Origin: Euglena gracilis
Taxonomy: Eukaryota; Euglenida; Euglenophyceae; Euglenales
Reading direction: 5' to 3'
NCBI GenBank assembly: GCA_039621445.1
Contig: CP154956.1
Location: 4,338,170-4,402,169, forward strand
Length of the DNA: 64,000 bases
Part shown: positions 14,701 through 23,900 of the stretch, one piece after another
How positions within the stretch are numbered: the stretch's first letter is position 1
How the letters are laid out: each line of letters opens with the position of its first letter
The notes under the pieces: model-generated
Databases searched by the model: none
What the model saw: only the letters and a program-made list of their open reading frames with translations
Told to the model about the DNA's origin: nothing
Made by a program: the position numbers and the translations under genes

Positions 14701-16700
14701 GCGGGTCGAAAAACGCTCATTTTCGGCTCAAAAACAGTTTTTCCGGGTCCGGGAGGCCAAAAAACATCGTTTTGGGCAAAAAAAAATTCGACTTTTTTGG
14801 CCGAAAACGGCTAAGTCGGACAGTGGAAAAAGTGTACAAAATGTCCCAAATTGGCCGAAAAGAGGCCGTATCTCGGGCTAGCCGGAGAGTTGCGGGGAAA
14901 TCAAAACACCTGTAGATGGGGCATTCCAAGGGCTTCAAATTAGGTGCCCGGACATTTCCTTTGATTTTGCATCATTTTCGAGAAATTTTGAAAACATTGA
15001 TTTTTTGACCCCCCACCCCCCGAAAAAGTCGGATAGTGGGGAAAGTGTACAAACGGCCATCTGGGCCAAAAACGGCCGTATCTCGGGGTAGGCGGGGAGT
15101 TGCGGGGAAATCAAAATACCAGTAGGTGGGGCGTTCCAAGGGCTTCAAATTAGGACTCCGGACATTTCGTTTGATTTGGCTTCATTTTGGAGATATTTTG
15201 AAAATGGACATTTTTTTGGGCCGAAATGGCAGAGTCCAAAGGGGGGGCTTATCCAGGGGGGGGGGGCGGGCTGATCCTACCCAGTTTAGACCCCTTCGCG
15301 CGTGAATAACTCGGGCCTGGCGGGGAGTTGGGGTCGAGGGGGGGGGGTTCGCCAGGGGTAAGCTTCGCTCTTACCCATAAAGGGATAAGAGCTCAGCGAC
15401 CCCCCCCCTACCACCTACCTCATGTCTGCGGAGCTTCCCATACAACCCTGCCCCCCCCCCCCTCATAGAAGCATGGGTGCGCTTTTCGCAGGCCACCGCA
15501 TCTGGCAGTGGGGGGGGGGTGCGCCTCTATTTGAACCCCACCTGAGCGATTTTAATTGATTTCCTTTCGAAATCCCATCAAATTGGCTTGCAGTGGACCA
15601 CCGCCTTCGGCAGCGGGGGGTGCCTTCATTTGTCCAAGCATGGGGAAAGCGACACCCCTGGCCCTGGGCCCGTGAGCCCAACTTGACCCGTGTCATTATC
15701 CCGAGGGTGCAGGCAAGAAAAATTTCTCGGAAAAAAATTCCAGAACCTTTAGAAGCTTCTGACGCCTGATTTGGTCAAATAATGTTGATTTTGCGCTTGT
15801 AGTGGCCCCGGGCTTCATTTGGGGGGGGGGGGCTAGGGCTGGTTTCCGATTCAGCCTCACGGAGGGGTGGACTGGCTTTCAACAATTCCACGTTCCTGAG
15901 GGAGGTCAGAGCACACACGGGTGGCTGAGGGCTGGAAGGGAAAGCCGCCAGAGGGCGCTGGGCTCGGCGTGGGCGGGAACGGGGTGGCGGGCGGCTGCGG
16001 GGTGCCGGGGGCGCCGAAGGGGGCTGGAGGGGCGGCTGCGGGGAAACGACGGGGAGAGCCGGAAACGGCGGTAGGTGGGGGCTTGAGCCCCTCCCCACGC
16101 ACGGTTGAGTCTCTCCCCTTTCAGTTGTTACGAATCCTGCAGATGCTTCAGTTCATTATGTTACTCCCAGACCATCAGGAAATTTCGGAGTCGAGACTTA
16201 CGCGACAAAAGGGGTGCTATTTCACAGAAAAATGTTTTGGAAGCCAAGGAAATCCTTCTTAGAGCTCCATTTTTTCGCGTCGAAATAATCTTCATACATT
16301 TTGAGATATTAACAAATTTTGTTTTCCCATAAATCGCGAATCCGGAATTAGGGCTTTCCGAGTTTTCCGCCCCTTCAGGACTGGCCGGGTGCTTTTGGAA
16401 CAACAGCATCCAACATATGACGGTGGGTCAGGGGCAAAACGGTCCTTGTTCCTATCTGATGGGCCTGGTATGGATGTGAAAATGCCTGCTCATGATGTCA
16501 CCTGGAGTTCAATGCCAATGCAATATGCACCGTCAAGCTAATGACGACAGGATTGTCAATTTGGGGAGTCAGTTGCAGAAATGCCACCCAAAAGAGGAGG
16601 GCGGGCGAAGCACAGAGTGGCGCGGATGAAAGCGCACACGGGTGGCTGGGGCCTGAAACTGGAAGCCGTTCGCTGCTGGAGTCGGGACCGTGCTGGGCTG
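1596..16700 (-). CDS. Many-exon gene for a PFG/NPF- and Gln-rich low-complexity protein
   Basis: At least twelve short GC-rich segments on the minus strand encode the same kind of sequence: PFG, SPFG, NPF and FPF motifs in Pro/Ala/Ser/Gly-rich spacers, with Gln-rich stretches in the middle. Most begin after a pyrimidine-rich tract ending in CAG and stop at a GT. Several have lengths divisible by three and symmetric phases (1-1 or 0-0). Scattered Phe-Gly repeats in disordered sequence are typical of FG nucleoporins of the nuclear pore. NPF motifs and glutamine runs are also typical of clathrin adaptors such as epsin and AP180, which bind EH domains. No folded domain is visible to decide between them. 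Neither the start nor the end of the gene is identified, and exon phases do not all match, so exons are missing or the sequence has indels. Its introns hold several transposon-like repeats. Confidence 0.7.
1662..3142. other. Intron of the FG gene, no certain exon
   Basis: Dominated by G runs on the plus strand (2326-2340, 2466-2478, 2730-2745, 2938-3002). One doubtful PFG-like frame at about 2345-2409 is discussed under rejected items. Confidence 0.5.
3143..3329 (-). CDS. FG gene exon, Gly/Ser-rich SPFGG repeats
   Basis: The acceptor is CGACTGCGGCAG. The frame encodes RQLPGLAPGGSSGGGSSPFG, GPSGGGAPFGGASSPFGG and a Gly-rich tail with GGFGARGG and LPF. The donor is uncertain (GTGGCT proposed). 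It is more glycine-rich than the exons to its right. Confidence 0.65.
3752..3986. repeat. GGTCCTTA-family dispersed repeat, copy 1
   Basis: Shares GGCATCCTTGGACC, GTCGACTTTGGGG and a TTTTGAGCCC/TTTTGACCCC block with 8881-9119 and 20911-21143. Function unknown; presumably a short transposon. Confidence 0.45.
4794..4956 (-). CDS. FG gene exon, TPFG/NPF/SPFG/APFG
   Basis: The acceptor is GGATTCCTACAG. The frame encodes ALRWPVPTPFGGSQAVANPF, STQPAASSPFGKTSAPSSSP and FGGSGASAPFGGRA, ending at a possible GTGGCT donor. It has four PFG motifs and one NPF. The spacing of FG motifs (10-15 residues) is like that in FG nucleoporins. Confidence 0.7.
5401..5558 (-). CDS. FG gene exon, NPFG and SPFG repeats
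   Basis: After GAGCCCAGCAG the frame encodes NPFGTPAANATASPFGGAPS, PASSPFGGRPPSSATTAANP and FGGPQQGA, up to a GTAGCA donor. It has two NPFG and two SPFG motifs. The acceptor could be three bases to the right. Its end phase (1) does not match the start of the exon at 4794-4956. Confidence 0.7.
5983..6290. mobile_element. Second copy of the CAGGCTG-ended MITE
   Basis: Inverted relative to 50336-50672. It has the same CAGGCAGGC palindromes, the same CCTTTGAAAATAGGCC stretch and the end TAAAAAACAGCCTG. The left end is diverged (CAGGCCATTTTTTTACC) and the target duplication is no longer clear, so it is an older insertion. It lies in an intron of the FG gene. Confidence 0.65.
6381..6518 (-). CDS. 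FG gene exon, three PFG and one NPF (138 bases)
   Basis: The acceptor CTCTCGCCTCGCAG starts a 46-codon, phase 0-0 exon that ends at GTGCAT. It encodes AASPFGGPPAPAAPFGSQAP, FGAPAAAANPFSAAPAGQPS and AQGWGR. There are three PFG motifs and one NPF. GC content is far above the flanking intron sequence, which includes a (TG)n/(GGGT)n tract on the right. Confidence 0.75.
6608..6702. repeat. (TG)n followed by (GGGT)n
   Basis: About 50 bases of TG-rich repeat followed by about 40 bases of GGGT, at the border of the foldback element. Confidence 0.9.
6704..7692. repeat. Foldback element with arms of about 80-130 bases
   Basis: The left arm (GTGGGTACTTAACCCCAAGC ... TAGCACAGCCCTGCCCCACG, to about 6835) is repeated in inverted orientation at about 7612-7692. 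The left arm has an extra 45 bases. Direct repeats of GGCGAGGC(A/G)GTC and of the ATGGCAACC block also occur inside. It lies in an FG gene intron. Confidence 0.6.
7933..8010 (-). CDS. FG gene exon, Gln-rich with SPFG (78 bases)
   Basis: The acceptor is CATCAACAG and the donor CCCAG|GTGTCC. The exon is exactly 26 codons in phase 0 at both ends. It encodes QMQQQMLQQQQLQQSQSSPF then GQPPSQ. It links the glutamine-rich part to the FG motif, which supports treating the Gln exons and PFG exons as one protein. Confidence 0.65.
8337..8431 (-). CDS. FG gene exon, QQM repeats
   Basis: The acceptor CTGCTTCCAG is followed by a phase-0 frame of QQLQMQQMQQMQQMQQMQQQ, then QQMHSGNAASA, with a possible GTTATT donor. 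Repeated Gln-Gln-Met suggests a flexible or coiled stretch. The ending is uncertain. Confidence 0.5.
8691..8821 (-). CDS. FG gene exon, PFG then poly-Gln
   Basis: After CTCTGCCCCGCAG the frame (phase 1) encodes PFGSPAPPTPASTEQLI followed by about 20 residues that are nearly all glutamine, then RPGPA and an in-frame TGA at 8688-8690. I see no GT donor before the TGA, so the true right-hand border is unknown. A rare donor or an indel is possible. The CAG repeat is impure (CAG, CTC, TTG, CAA). Confidence 0.55.
8881..9119. repeat. GGTCCTTA-family dispersed repeat, copy 2
   Basis: Bounded by GGGCGGTCCTTAGCGG and AGCGGTCCTAAAGGGG, with the GGACTTTGGGGTCGACC and CAATTTTGGACCCCGTTCC blocks shared with copies 1 and 3. 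Confidence 0.5.
9120..10788. other. Intron sequence of the FG gene
   Basis: Contains AT-rich and C-run sequence and degenerate CCCTAA/TTAGG words near 9940-10070. No exon recognised. Confidence 0.5.
10789..11689. mobile_element. Non-autonomous hAT-like DNA transposon, 901 bases
   Basis: Inverted ends CAGGGATCCTCA and TGAGGATCCCTG. A 7-base direct duplication CTATGTG flanks it (10782-10788 and 11690-11696). Both ends carry subterminal repeats of TTTCCGTGA/TCCGTGA. No transposase is visible. CAGGG-type ends with 7-8 base duplications fit the hAT superfamily, whose transposases bind subterminal repeats. It sits in an intron of the FG gene. Confidence 0.75.
11738..11809 (-). CDS. FG gene exon, SPFG/FPFG module (72 bases)
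   Basis: A long C run and TGTCTCTGCAG precede the exon; a GTATCA donor follows it. It is 72 bases, phase 1 at both ends. It encodes SPFGTPSPPAGGAFPFGAPG, with two Phe-Gly motifs and the same plan as the other phase-1 modules. It lies just left of the DNA transposon at 10789-11689. Confidence 0.7.
12298..12420. repeat. A-rich tract
   Basis: About 120 bases of nearly pure A with a few G, T and C, in an FG gene intron. Confidence 0.95.
12992..13096 (-). CDS. FG gene exon, SPF/FPF module (105 bases)
   Basis: The acceptor is TGTCTCACAG and the donor GTGTGTG. The length is 105 bases, phase 1 at both ends. It encodes APVPPSTPAAPLSPFPPTPP and then ATGGFPFQANPTP. It is a third copy of the module seen at 15919-16035. 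Confidence 0.65.
14403..15400. repeat. Stem-loop repeat family, copy 1
   Basis: Starts ACCAGGTTTTGAATAGTG then CTGAGCTCTT. Ends with a hairpin (CGCTCTTACCC-ATAAA-GGGATAAGAGC) and TCAGCGAC, so GCTGAGCTCTTA is inverted at the two ends. Inside are tandem units of about 75-190 bases: the CGCTCATTTTCGGCTCAAAA unit twice and the TCCGGACATTTCCTTTGATT unit twice. No protein is recognised. Confidence 0.65.
15919..16035 (-). CDS. FG gene exon, PFG/FPF module (117 bases)
   Basis: The acceptor is TTTCCCCGCAG and the donor is GTGTGT. The 117-base exon is symmetric, phase 1 at both ends. It encodes PAPFGAPGTPQPPATPF followed by a Pro-rich spacer and GGFPFQPSAT. The ending is almost the same as in the neighbouring modules, which suggests exon duplication. 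Confidence 0.7.
16640..16700 (-). CDS. FG gene exon, FQF module
   Basis: After a C-rich tract ending CCCCCAG the frame encodes QPSTVPTPAANGFQFQAPAT and closes at a GT donor (GTGTGC). Its end (GFxFQ, Pro, Ala-Thr) matches the exons at 15919-16035 and 12992-13096, so it is one copy of a repeated exon module. It starts in phase 0 and ends in phase 1. Confidence 0.6.
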
Positions 16701-18419
16701 CTGGGGGCAGGCCCGGCAGGTCGGTGTGTCGATGTGCTTTTCCGGTTGCGATTTTGACAGAAACTCGACCGGTGGTGTAATACCAAAATTTATAGCGTAA
16801 ACTGAAAGCCTGGACAAATGCAATTTTGTCATTGGAAGAATGACTTGACTTCCTCATCCTTCTGAAAATACCTCCCTGACCTAAATCAGAAATTCCTCAC
16901 TGCTGCTCGTCCAAGATTGCATACAAACTATTCTGATGTCTTTCAAACTCGAGGTGTAGGGTGCAGAAACATTTAAACAATCATCGGGGGTGGGGTCGTG
17001 AACAAGGCACCTCAAAATATCCAACATGAAATAATTGAGCAAAAATTGCATGCAAACTTAGAGAAATTTGAGAAATATCCACCTCCTGGGATTGGATTGT
17101 GCGTTGAAGCATCTGAGGGGCCATTGTTTGACACCGATGGAGAGTATCCTCCATTGGTACCCTTGCACGTCAAGAATGCTGTGCAAGGATGTTATCCATG
17201 ATGCAAATGCGCCTGATTAAGTCCATTCGAATTACATCTCTAATTCAAAAATTGACTATTTTTTTTTTTTTATTAAATTTTAAATCAACCCTAAATTTGG
17301 GCTGGAAACAGACCCAAAGCAGTGGACGTAGAAACGAACTGGCAATGCAAATGATGCTTTCCTGCTAAAAAGAATTATTCTTGACAAAAGTGCACCATAT
17401 CTACATTACCATTCACGGTTTGCATCCATTCAAATGACCAAAATGAAGCCAGAGGAGCAGTAGATGAGCTGTAGCCTAAATGTCAAACCCTTAAGCATGT
17501 TGGTGAGCTGTAGCTTAATTGTCAAACCCATAAGTGTGTTGGAGGTTATCTATCAGGTTTTCGCTGGAATCCTGGATTTTTCAAAGGATTTTGCAAAGCC
17601 CTTGAAAAGGTTTTTTCCATATTTTGCCCTCCTAATTCTCGCATCTTTCCTCGAGTCCCAGCAAATCCCAGACAAGCCAAAGTTGCATGCTCTACTGCAT
17701 TTTAAGTTGCTGATGATGACATAAAACAACTGGTCAAACAAATCCTTCCACTAATCCCTCCACAAACACAATTTTTTTTAATTTTCGCAAATGCGCCCAC
17801 AAACACAAATAAGTTGCGTAACGGCTGGCTGACGTGGTCTAACGGCCGGCTGGTGTGTGATCTAATGAGGCTCCGTGTGTTCTTACCAGTGGCGGTAGTA
17901 TCCAAGCCAGTTCAGCCAGCACGCCAGCACCATTTCCAAGTGTCGTAACAAGGGGTGTGTGCCTCTCTCCCGTTTGATGTACAACAGCACAAATCTTACC
18001 CTCAGCCCTATTAGCGTCACCTGGTAAGCAGCATTCACACCAAACTTCTGGGAGTTAATCCCCTCCAATACAGGGGTGTAACGGTTCTTAAATCGTGTTC
18101 CGGGTGTCAGGGTACAGGGTCCCAGGGGTTACGTAAAATTTGCGCATTTGCGCAAATGCGCCCATTTCAACGAAAAAACCCTTAAGTGCGAATTCGGCCA
18201 CCTAAGTTCCACTATGTGCCGCGGTTGTTTTTGCTGTGTCTTTTATGTTTTTCGATTTTGGATTTTTTTGAAAAATACGCTCCTTTGCTCAATTTTGTGT
18301 GCTTTTTTTGCTGGAAAGAGTTCTTAAAAGAATGCACAAAATATGCAGCGTTCAAACAATGAGAACTTTTTGGCATAGTTTTCTGGCGGGTTTGACGAAT
18401 TATCCTTTGCTTGGAGGGA

Positions 18420-18487
18420 GGAATCCTGAGGGCCTGGCTGGGGCTGCAGGGGGGTCGGTGCCGGGGAGGGGCTGCCCATGGCTGCAA
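18420..18487 (-). CDS. Possible further 5' exon of the FG gene
   Basis: CCCGTGTTGCAG is followed by a GC-rich Pro/Ser/Gln-rich frame (MGSPSPAPTPLQPQPGPQDS). No clear donor follows and two frames are equally plausible. It may be a coding exon of the same Pro-rich protein or chance. Confidence 0.3.
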
Positions 18488-19287
18488 CACGGGAAGCTTG
18501 CAAGCTTGCAAGCACCACAGTTGGAGAACGAGACAAAGAATTACAGGGGCAAAGCAACAAAAAAATACTCGAGTTCTAGCATTTCTGGGGATACGGGCGG
18601 GGCAAAAAGGCCAAAAAGACAATATTTTCTTGTTAGTTTAGGAATATTCGGATTCAAAAAAAATGGACAAAAAGTTTGCCAAGATGAAATCAAATTTGAA
18701 ATATGAAAATCATGGCCACATGGTGTTATGCAGGGAAACATCCTATTTCGATGTTTTAGATTTGGTAAATTTGGGGGGGGGTATTTTTTGCACTTTTTCT
18801 GGCAAATTTCAAGCTCTGCTGACTTGATGGCCTTGACTTAATGAAATCGCACACCTTTGGGCCAGATATTTCATCCAAAGGGAATATGGATGCTTCAGAC
18901 AAAACAATGGTAGAAGGGGGGGGGGGAATATGGGGAAAGAGAAATTAACAAAAAGAAATAAAATTTGACACTCACCTTTGATCTTTGGATGAAAAAATTT
19001 GATTTGGCTCCTTAGTCCTGAAATATCCACCAAACCCAAACCCCGTTCCAATTTATGCTTCGGATAAACCTTATGAAGGCACGTTTAAACAATGTGTCCC
19101 AAAAAGAAAGGGAGGATGGCAACCAGTACACTTGGAGAGAGCAAGAACAAGAAAGACTGGAGGTGGGGAAGGGAGGAACCATAACACCAGATGAAAAAAC
19201 TCCTGTGTCGAAAGCGACAAATGAAAATTTTTAAAATCAGTTCCCCTGGGAAAATGGTTGGTGATGGGGGAGGAAAGTGGAACGCGG

Positions 19288-19445
19288 GGTGCTCAGACCA
19301 TCTGCACAAAGTGCACAAATGGTGCACTTTGCATCATTTGTGTAAAGTGCACAAATGGTGCGTGGGGTGCTCAGACCATCTGCACAAAGTGCACAAATGG
19401 TGCACTTTGCATCGTTTGTGTAAAGTGCACAAATGGTGCACTTGC
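19288..19445. repeat. 78-base tandem duplication with inverted sub-repeats
   Basis: GCTCAGACCATCTGCACAAA begins at 19291 and again at 19369. Each unit holds GTGCACAAATGGTGCACTTT and a partial inverse, so it can fold. The length is a multiple of three, but no gene is supported. Confidence 0.8.
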
Positions 19446-20721
19446 ACTTTTGAAATTGCAAAATGCACTTTTTTGAAAGTCAACATTTCAACCTATAACG
19501 TTCAGCCCTCCATGTGTGGGTTGCTCTCATTTTGCTTGATTGATATCCTTGAGAGACAAATTTTGTGGTAATTCGACAAAATGCTGACATTTTTTTTGGT
19601 GCTGCCTGGTTTGACCCCCAGTGCATTAGAAATTATCCAAAAAATACACAAAAACACTGCCAGGTGGTGTTCACGAGGTTGGGGGTCTGTCTTCACCCGC
19701 CCAAATTTTAAAAATTTGACAGTCAGAGAATGTCAAATGAATAGAGAATGCGCTGTTTGGGCAGCAGGTTTCCATGTACAGTTTTCTGCAATTTCCGCAG
19801 GGGTGGCATGTCCCCAAAGTTTTATGTGATTTAGGGGCCGTTTTGGGCATTCTGATGGAATTCCCTCCTTTTTGCTTCCTGGGATACGGGTCCCATTTTT
19901 TTTGAATTGAACCTAAATGCAACCCGAGGAACTTCACCACATAAATCAGAGGGGGGACGGGTCTAGCTAACCCGGGATCCCTTCCACAATTCAAAAATGG
20001 GACCCATATGCCAGGAAATAAAATACAAAAGGAGAGAAATTGCGCTGTTGCCCAAGACGGCATGCCCGCAGTTTAAATGGAAGATCCACCAGCTAAATAG
20101 CACAAAGGATGGCAGCATGCTTTTATCTGGTCCAAAAGGGGTTGGGGTGTGCCAAAATGAGCCCGGTGTTGCCGAAAATATTTTATTATTCTATTATTAT
20201 TATTAGTTTATTCTTAATTATTTATCATTTTATTCTAATTATCAGGCCTCTTGGCTGATTTTGAGTGATTTTGAGGTAGTTGATTGGTGGGTGGCCCCAA
20301 ACAACCAGTATCACTACCCATAGGGCCTCCGATGTTTCCAAATGGCCCTGACACCCTCCATAACAATATTTGAGGATGCATTTGGTGGTTGGTGGGCGAG
20401 GGGAAACTTCGCATGGACTGGACGACTACGTCGAGCGTCGTTTGTTTTCGTGACAGCCCTGTCGCTCTCAGCGATGGTAATTCGACTTTAAACAAAAGCA
20501 ACATCTGGGTGTCTGACGCTGGCCTGGGACAGTGCGGGTGTGCACACCCTTTGGCGGCGCGGCAACGGCCGTAGTGAAGCGTCAGGGGCAGGGCACGCCA
20601 TCTCTGCCAGGCCCAATATTGCAACAAATGAAAACCCTTCAGCTTTTCAGCAAAGAAATATCGGTAAAGAAGTATACATGCATTGAATCAAGTGTAATGC
20701 ATGACGCATCAATGCCTTCCG

Positions 20722-20922
20722 TTACTTTTCAATAATTTCGCCCAACACAAGAAAGAAATCCGGCCAGGTCGATATATTCACTAAAACCCGCGATAACGAA
20801 GAACCTTCCGACATTTGGCATTGGCACCCTGGCTCGGGCCCCGCCAAGCCGACCCCGTCGCAGCGGATGATGTTGGTGTTGCCATCCGGGGTGACGGTGA
20901 ACTTGCACACAGGGCGGTCCTT
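20722..20922 (-). CDS. RTCA: RTCA last exon
   Basis: The frame encodes KFTVTPDGNTNIIRCDGVGL then AGPEPG and about 37 further residues to an in-frame stop at 20722. KFxV...xIIxCxGxG is the usual C-terminal strand pair of RtcA. The tail after AGPEPG is longer than in the family and could be an unspliced read-through. The acceptor is not clear; a repeat ending GGGCGGTCC touches the left side of the exon in reading order. Confidence 0.75.
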   Translation of the reverse strand, partial: KDRPVCKFTVTPDGNTNIIRCDGVGLAGPEPGCQCQMSEGSSLSRVLVNISTWPDFFLVLGEIIEK

Positions 20923-23900
20923 TAATAATAATAAAAACTGTCCATTCCGGGAAAAAAAAGCTCATATTCTGACAAAAAAAGGGTCGACTGCAGGGGAAAA
21001 AGTGACTTCTGGCATCCTTGGACCGTCCACCCAAAACATCAAGGAATACGTTTCCAGCGTCTTTAATTTTTGACCCCGTCCAACCCTGGACCAGCAGTTG
21101 GCAGGTCCTCAGGCCCAAGGAGGTCCTCAAGGGGCGGTCCTTCTACGAGACAGAAAGAGAATCCCCTCCCTTGAGCACCGCCCTGCTTGCACGGCAGGAG
21201 GGTCTCCGCCGTCATGATGGCCGACTTGGTGTGGTCCGTCAGCTCCCCTGTGGTGGGGGGGGGGGTGGGGGGGGGGGGGGGGGGCAGTGGGCAAGTCACT
21301 CCCCCACCCCCCGAGGGGTCGGTAAGCGGTGTTATGGTCCCTCCATCGCCCCCCCCCCCAGGGCTGTACGGGAGTCTCCGCAAACCCTATGGGTGGTGGG
21401 TGGGGGTCGACCACCCCCCCACCCCCATCCTGGCCACCCCATCCTGGTGGGTGGAGGGTCGACCTCCCCCACCAGGCCTTCTCATACAAGGGAAAATGTG
21501 TTCGGCTTTCGAAGAGCCTGTCGGGGCAACCCATGAGCAACCCATCAAAAAAAAATATTTGGCTTGGATTGTTTACTCACAAGGGGCAAATGAAGGGACT
21601 GTTTGGCTTTTGTAAGGGAATTACCCCCCCAAACATGCTTTCAAAAAAAAAGTATGTTTGGCCACGTGGGGCAAATATGCCCAAGATCGATGGATTTTGA
21701 CCATTTGATCAAAAAAAATCCAGCACCTGGTGCCGAATCAGCAACTTTTGGACAGCCCTGCAGGCACCCCTTTGGATATAACAAAAGCAGACTAATGAAA
21801 CTGAATGCATGGGACAACGTTCCAAATCCCACCCACGGAATTTGTTGTCTGACAATTCAACCTTAACAAGCCAAGGTTGCCACTTCCGGGGGCGGGGGGG
21901 GCTGCAGTGGACAGCGACTGATGTGGACCCAAGTTGACAACTTCCAGGGGTTGGGGGCCAGGTAATTGAAAATTACAGGATAAGTATCCAGGCAAACTTG
22001 GGCGCTCGCCACCTGACATGTGCAACAAGAGGAAATCACCTGTTCGGTGACCAGAAGTTGGTTTACGGGCATGGTATTAAGTGAATGGGGTGGGGGGGTT
22101 TGGGGCCTGGAGGGGGGGGGGTCTGGCTCCCCCTCCCCCCCCCCGTAAAACCACCGCTCACCCTGTTTACGGGCCAGGATAAACAAATTCTCGACCAGGG
22201 AGGACAACCACACCCCATACAGGCCAGCAGAAATTCAAGCATATGCACGCACGTACCCACACGGACTTCGCTGCGACCCGCCGCCAACGCCATGAATATG
22301 AGCAGCTGGTCCTGGGTGTGCGTGTCAACACTGGCAGGCTTCCAGCAACCAAAACGGGACCACAGTTTTGACCACCTCAACATGAATACCGGTGCACTGC
22401 TGGCGTCCACGTTCACGCCGGTTCCGCCCCACCAGAGGGGCCTTCGGCCCAGGACCCCCAGGGGGGTCAGGCTTCTTTTTAAGACCCCCCCAGGGGGAAA
22501 GGGGGTCCCCCCCCCCACCCACCCAGACCAACGCAGGATCCCCTACCAAAAGTCGGGCCATTTACCCCCAAAAAATTGTCGCTTCGCACAGCACCTAAAC
22601 CCGGGCCTCCGGCCAGGTGCCCCCCCCCCAGGCCCCGAGCCAGGGCTGTTTGGTAAGGCCATGTGGTGGGGGGGGGGGGGTCTGACCCCCACCTGGGGGG
22701 TCCCTACAGCGCTGGAATTACATCCAAGTTGCTCGCGGCCAGGCGGAGCAACAAAAGAGCACTGGTGTAAGGGGTATCTGGCCACTCACCACACAGCAAG
22801 CTGGGCCAGGAGCGAAGTTAGCGCCGGCCATAAACAGACAAGAAGCCTTAGTGCAACTAAGGAGGTGGGGAGGGTTGGGTCGACCCCCCACCCACCATGG
22901 CACCCGCGCAAAGGAAATTCCCCGAAATATGGGAGGGCCTGGTTGGGGGGGGCGGCCCCCCCCCCCCCCACCAGGGTTGGGGTGGGAGACCCACCCATCA
23001 CCCACAGGGCGGATTCCCGTACAGCCTTGCCCAGACCCACCCACCCACCCATCCCCTACTTCCCCCCCCCCCAGGGGATCATCTGACGTAAACAGAAAAC
23101 TGGGGGAGATCTTCCGGCTTGAAAACAAGCCTGCCCTCAGAAGGGGTCCAGAGCCGGGACTTTATGTTGATCGGCATTCAAAAAAAATGCATGGGGGAAT
23201 CGCCACTGACGGCGTGGAAGGCCTGGGCACAAGAACCAGTCCGGACCTCCGCGGCCAGCGCGTCCACCACCTTCCGGGCGCATTCGTCGGCGGTGTAGCT
23301 CTTGGCCGGGTCCCGGAAATGGGTTGCCCCGTACCGGCGAGGGCAGGGCAGCGATGTGATTTTTGACGATGTGGTGGTAACATGATGGTCGCATGATGGT
23401 CACACAATGGTCACACGATGGACACGTGGTGTGCGAGATGGGGAGAATCCCTAAAATTCACCACTGTTCTGACAGTTTTAGGCAATGAATTTGACGCTTC
23501 TGGACCCCCAAAAAAATGGTGACCCGCTGGAATTCTGGAATTCAAGTGCACTTGTGGCCGCAGAGTTGCTCAAATATAAACTTCTCCAAAAAAAAATCCC
23601 GTGAGGGTCTTGATGTCTTGCCCAAACAAAACCGGGGGTTATTTGGAGGTTACATGGTCATTGAGAGCCTCGGACAACGCGTTCCACCCAAGAGTGCGTC
23701 ACTTCCAGAGCAGCAGCCAACCCTGGGCAGCCCTTGTCAGTGATTGTCTGCACCGCACCGCGGTCGCTCTTCGCATTCCAATGCTGTGAAATGGCCCGGA
23801 CACAAACCAACCCGGAAACAAACTGACAGCCCTTTCCGGTGTCGCAGGTGGCTTTTTTTTTTACAAAAAAAAGGAGGAATCCAATCAATTTTAGTCACAG

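Larger units (their letters stand above)
16701..20721. other. Region between the FG exons and RTCA
   Basis: Mostly AT-rich. Holds the doubtful exon at 18420-18487 and the 78-base tandem repeat. A GC-richer patch at 20390-20610 has short open frames on both strands but no recognisable product. The 5' end of the FG gene should be here. Confidence 0.5.

Noticed and set aside
19191-19571. Cys/His-rich 126-codon frame that looks like zinc fingers
   Set aside because: It arises from the 78-base tandem repeat of GTGCACAAATGG words; spacing is not that of a zinc-finger family.
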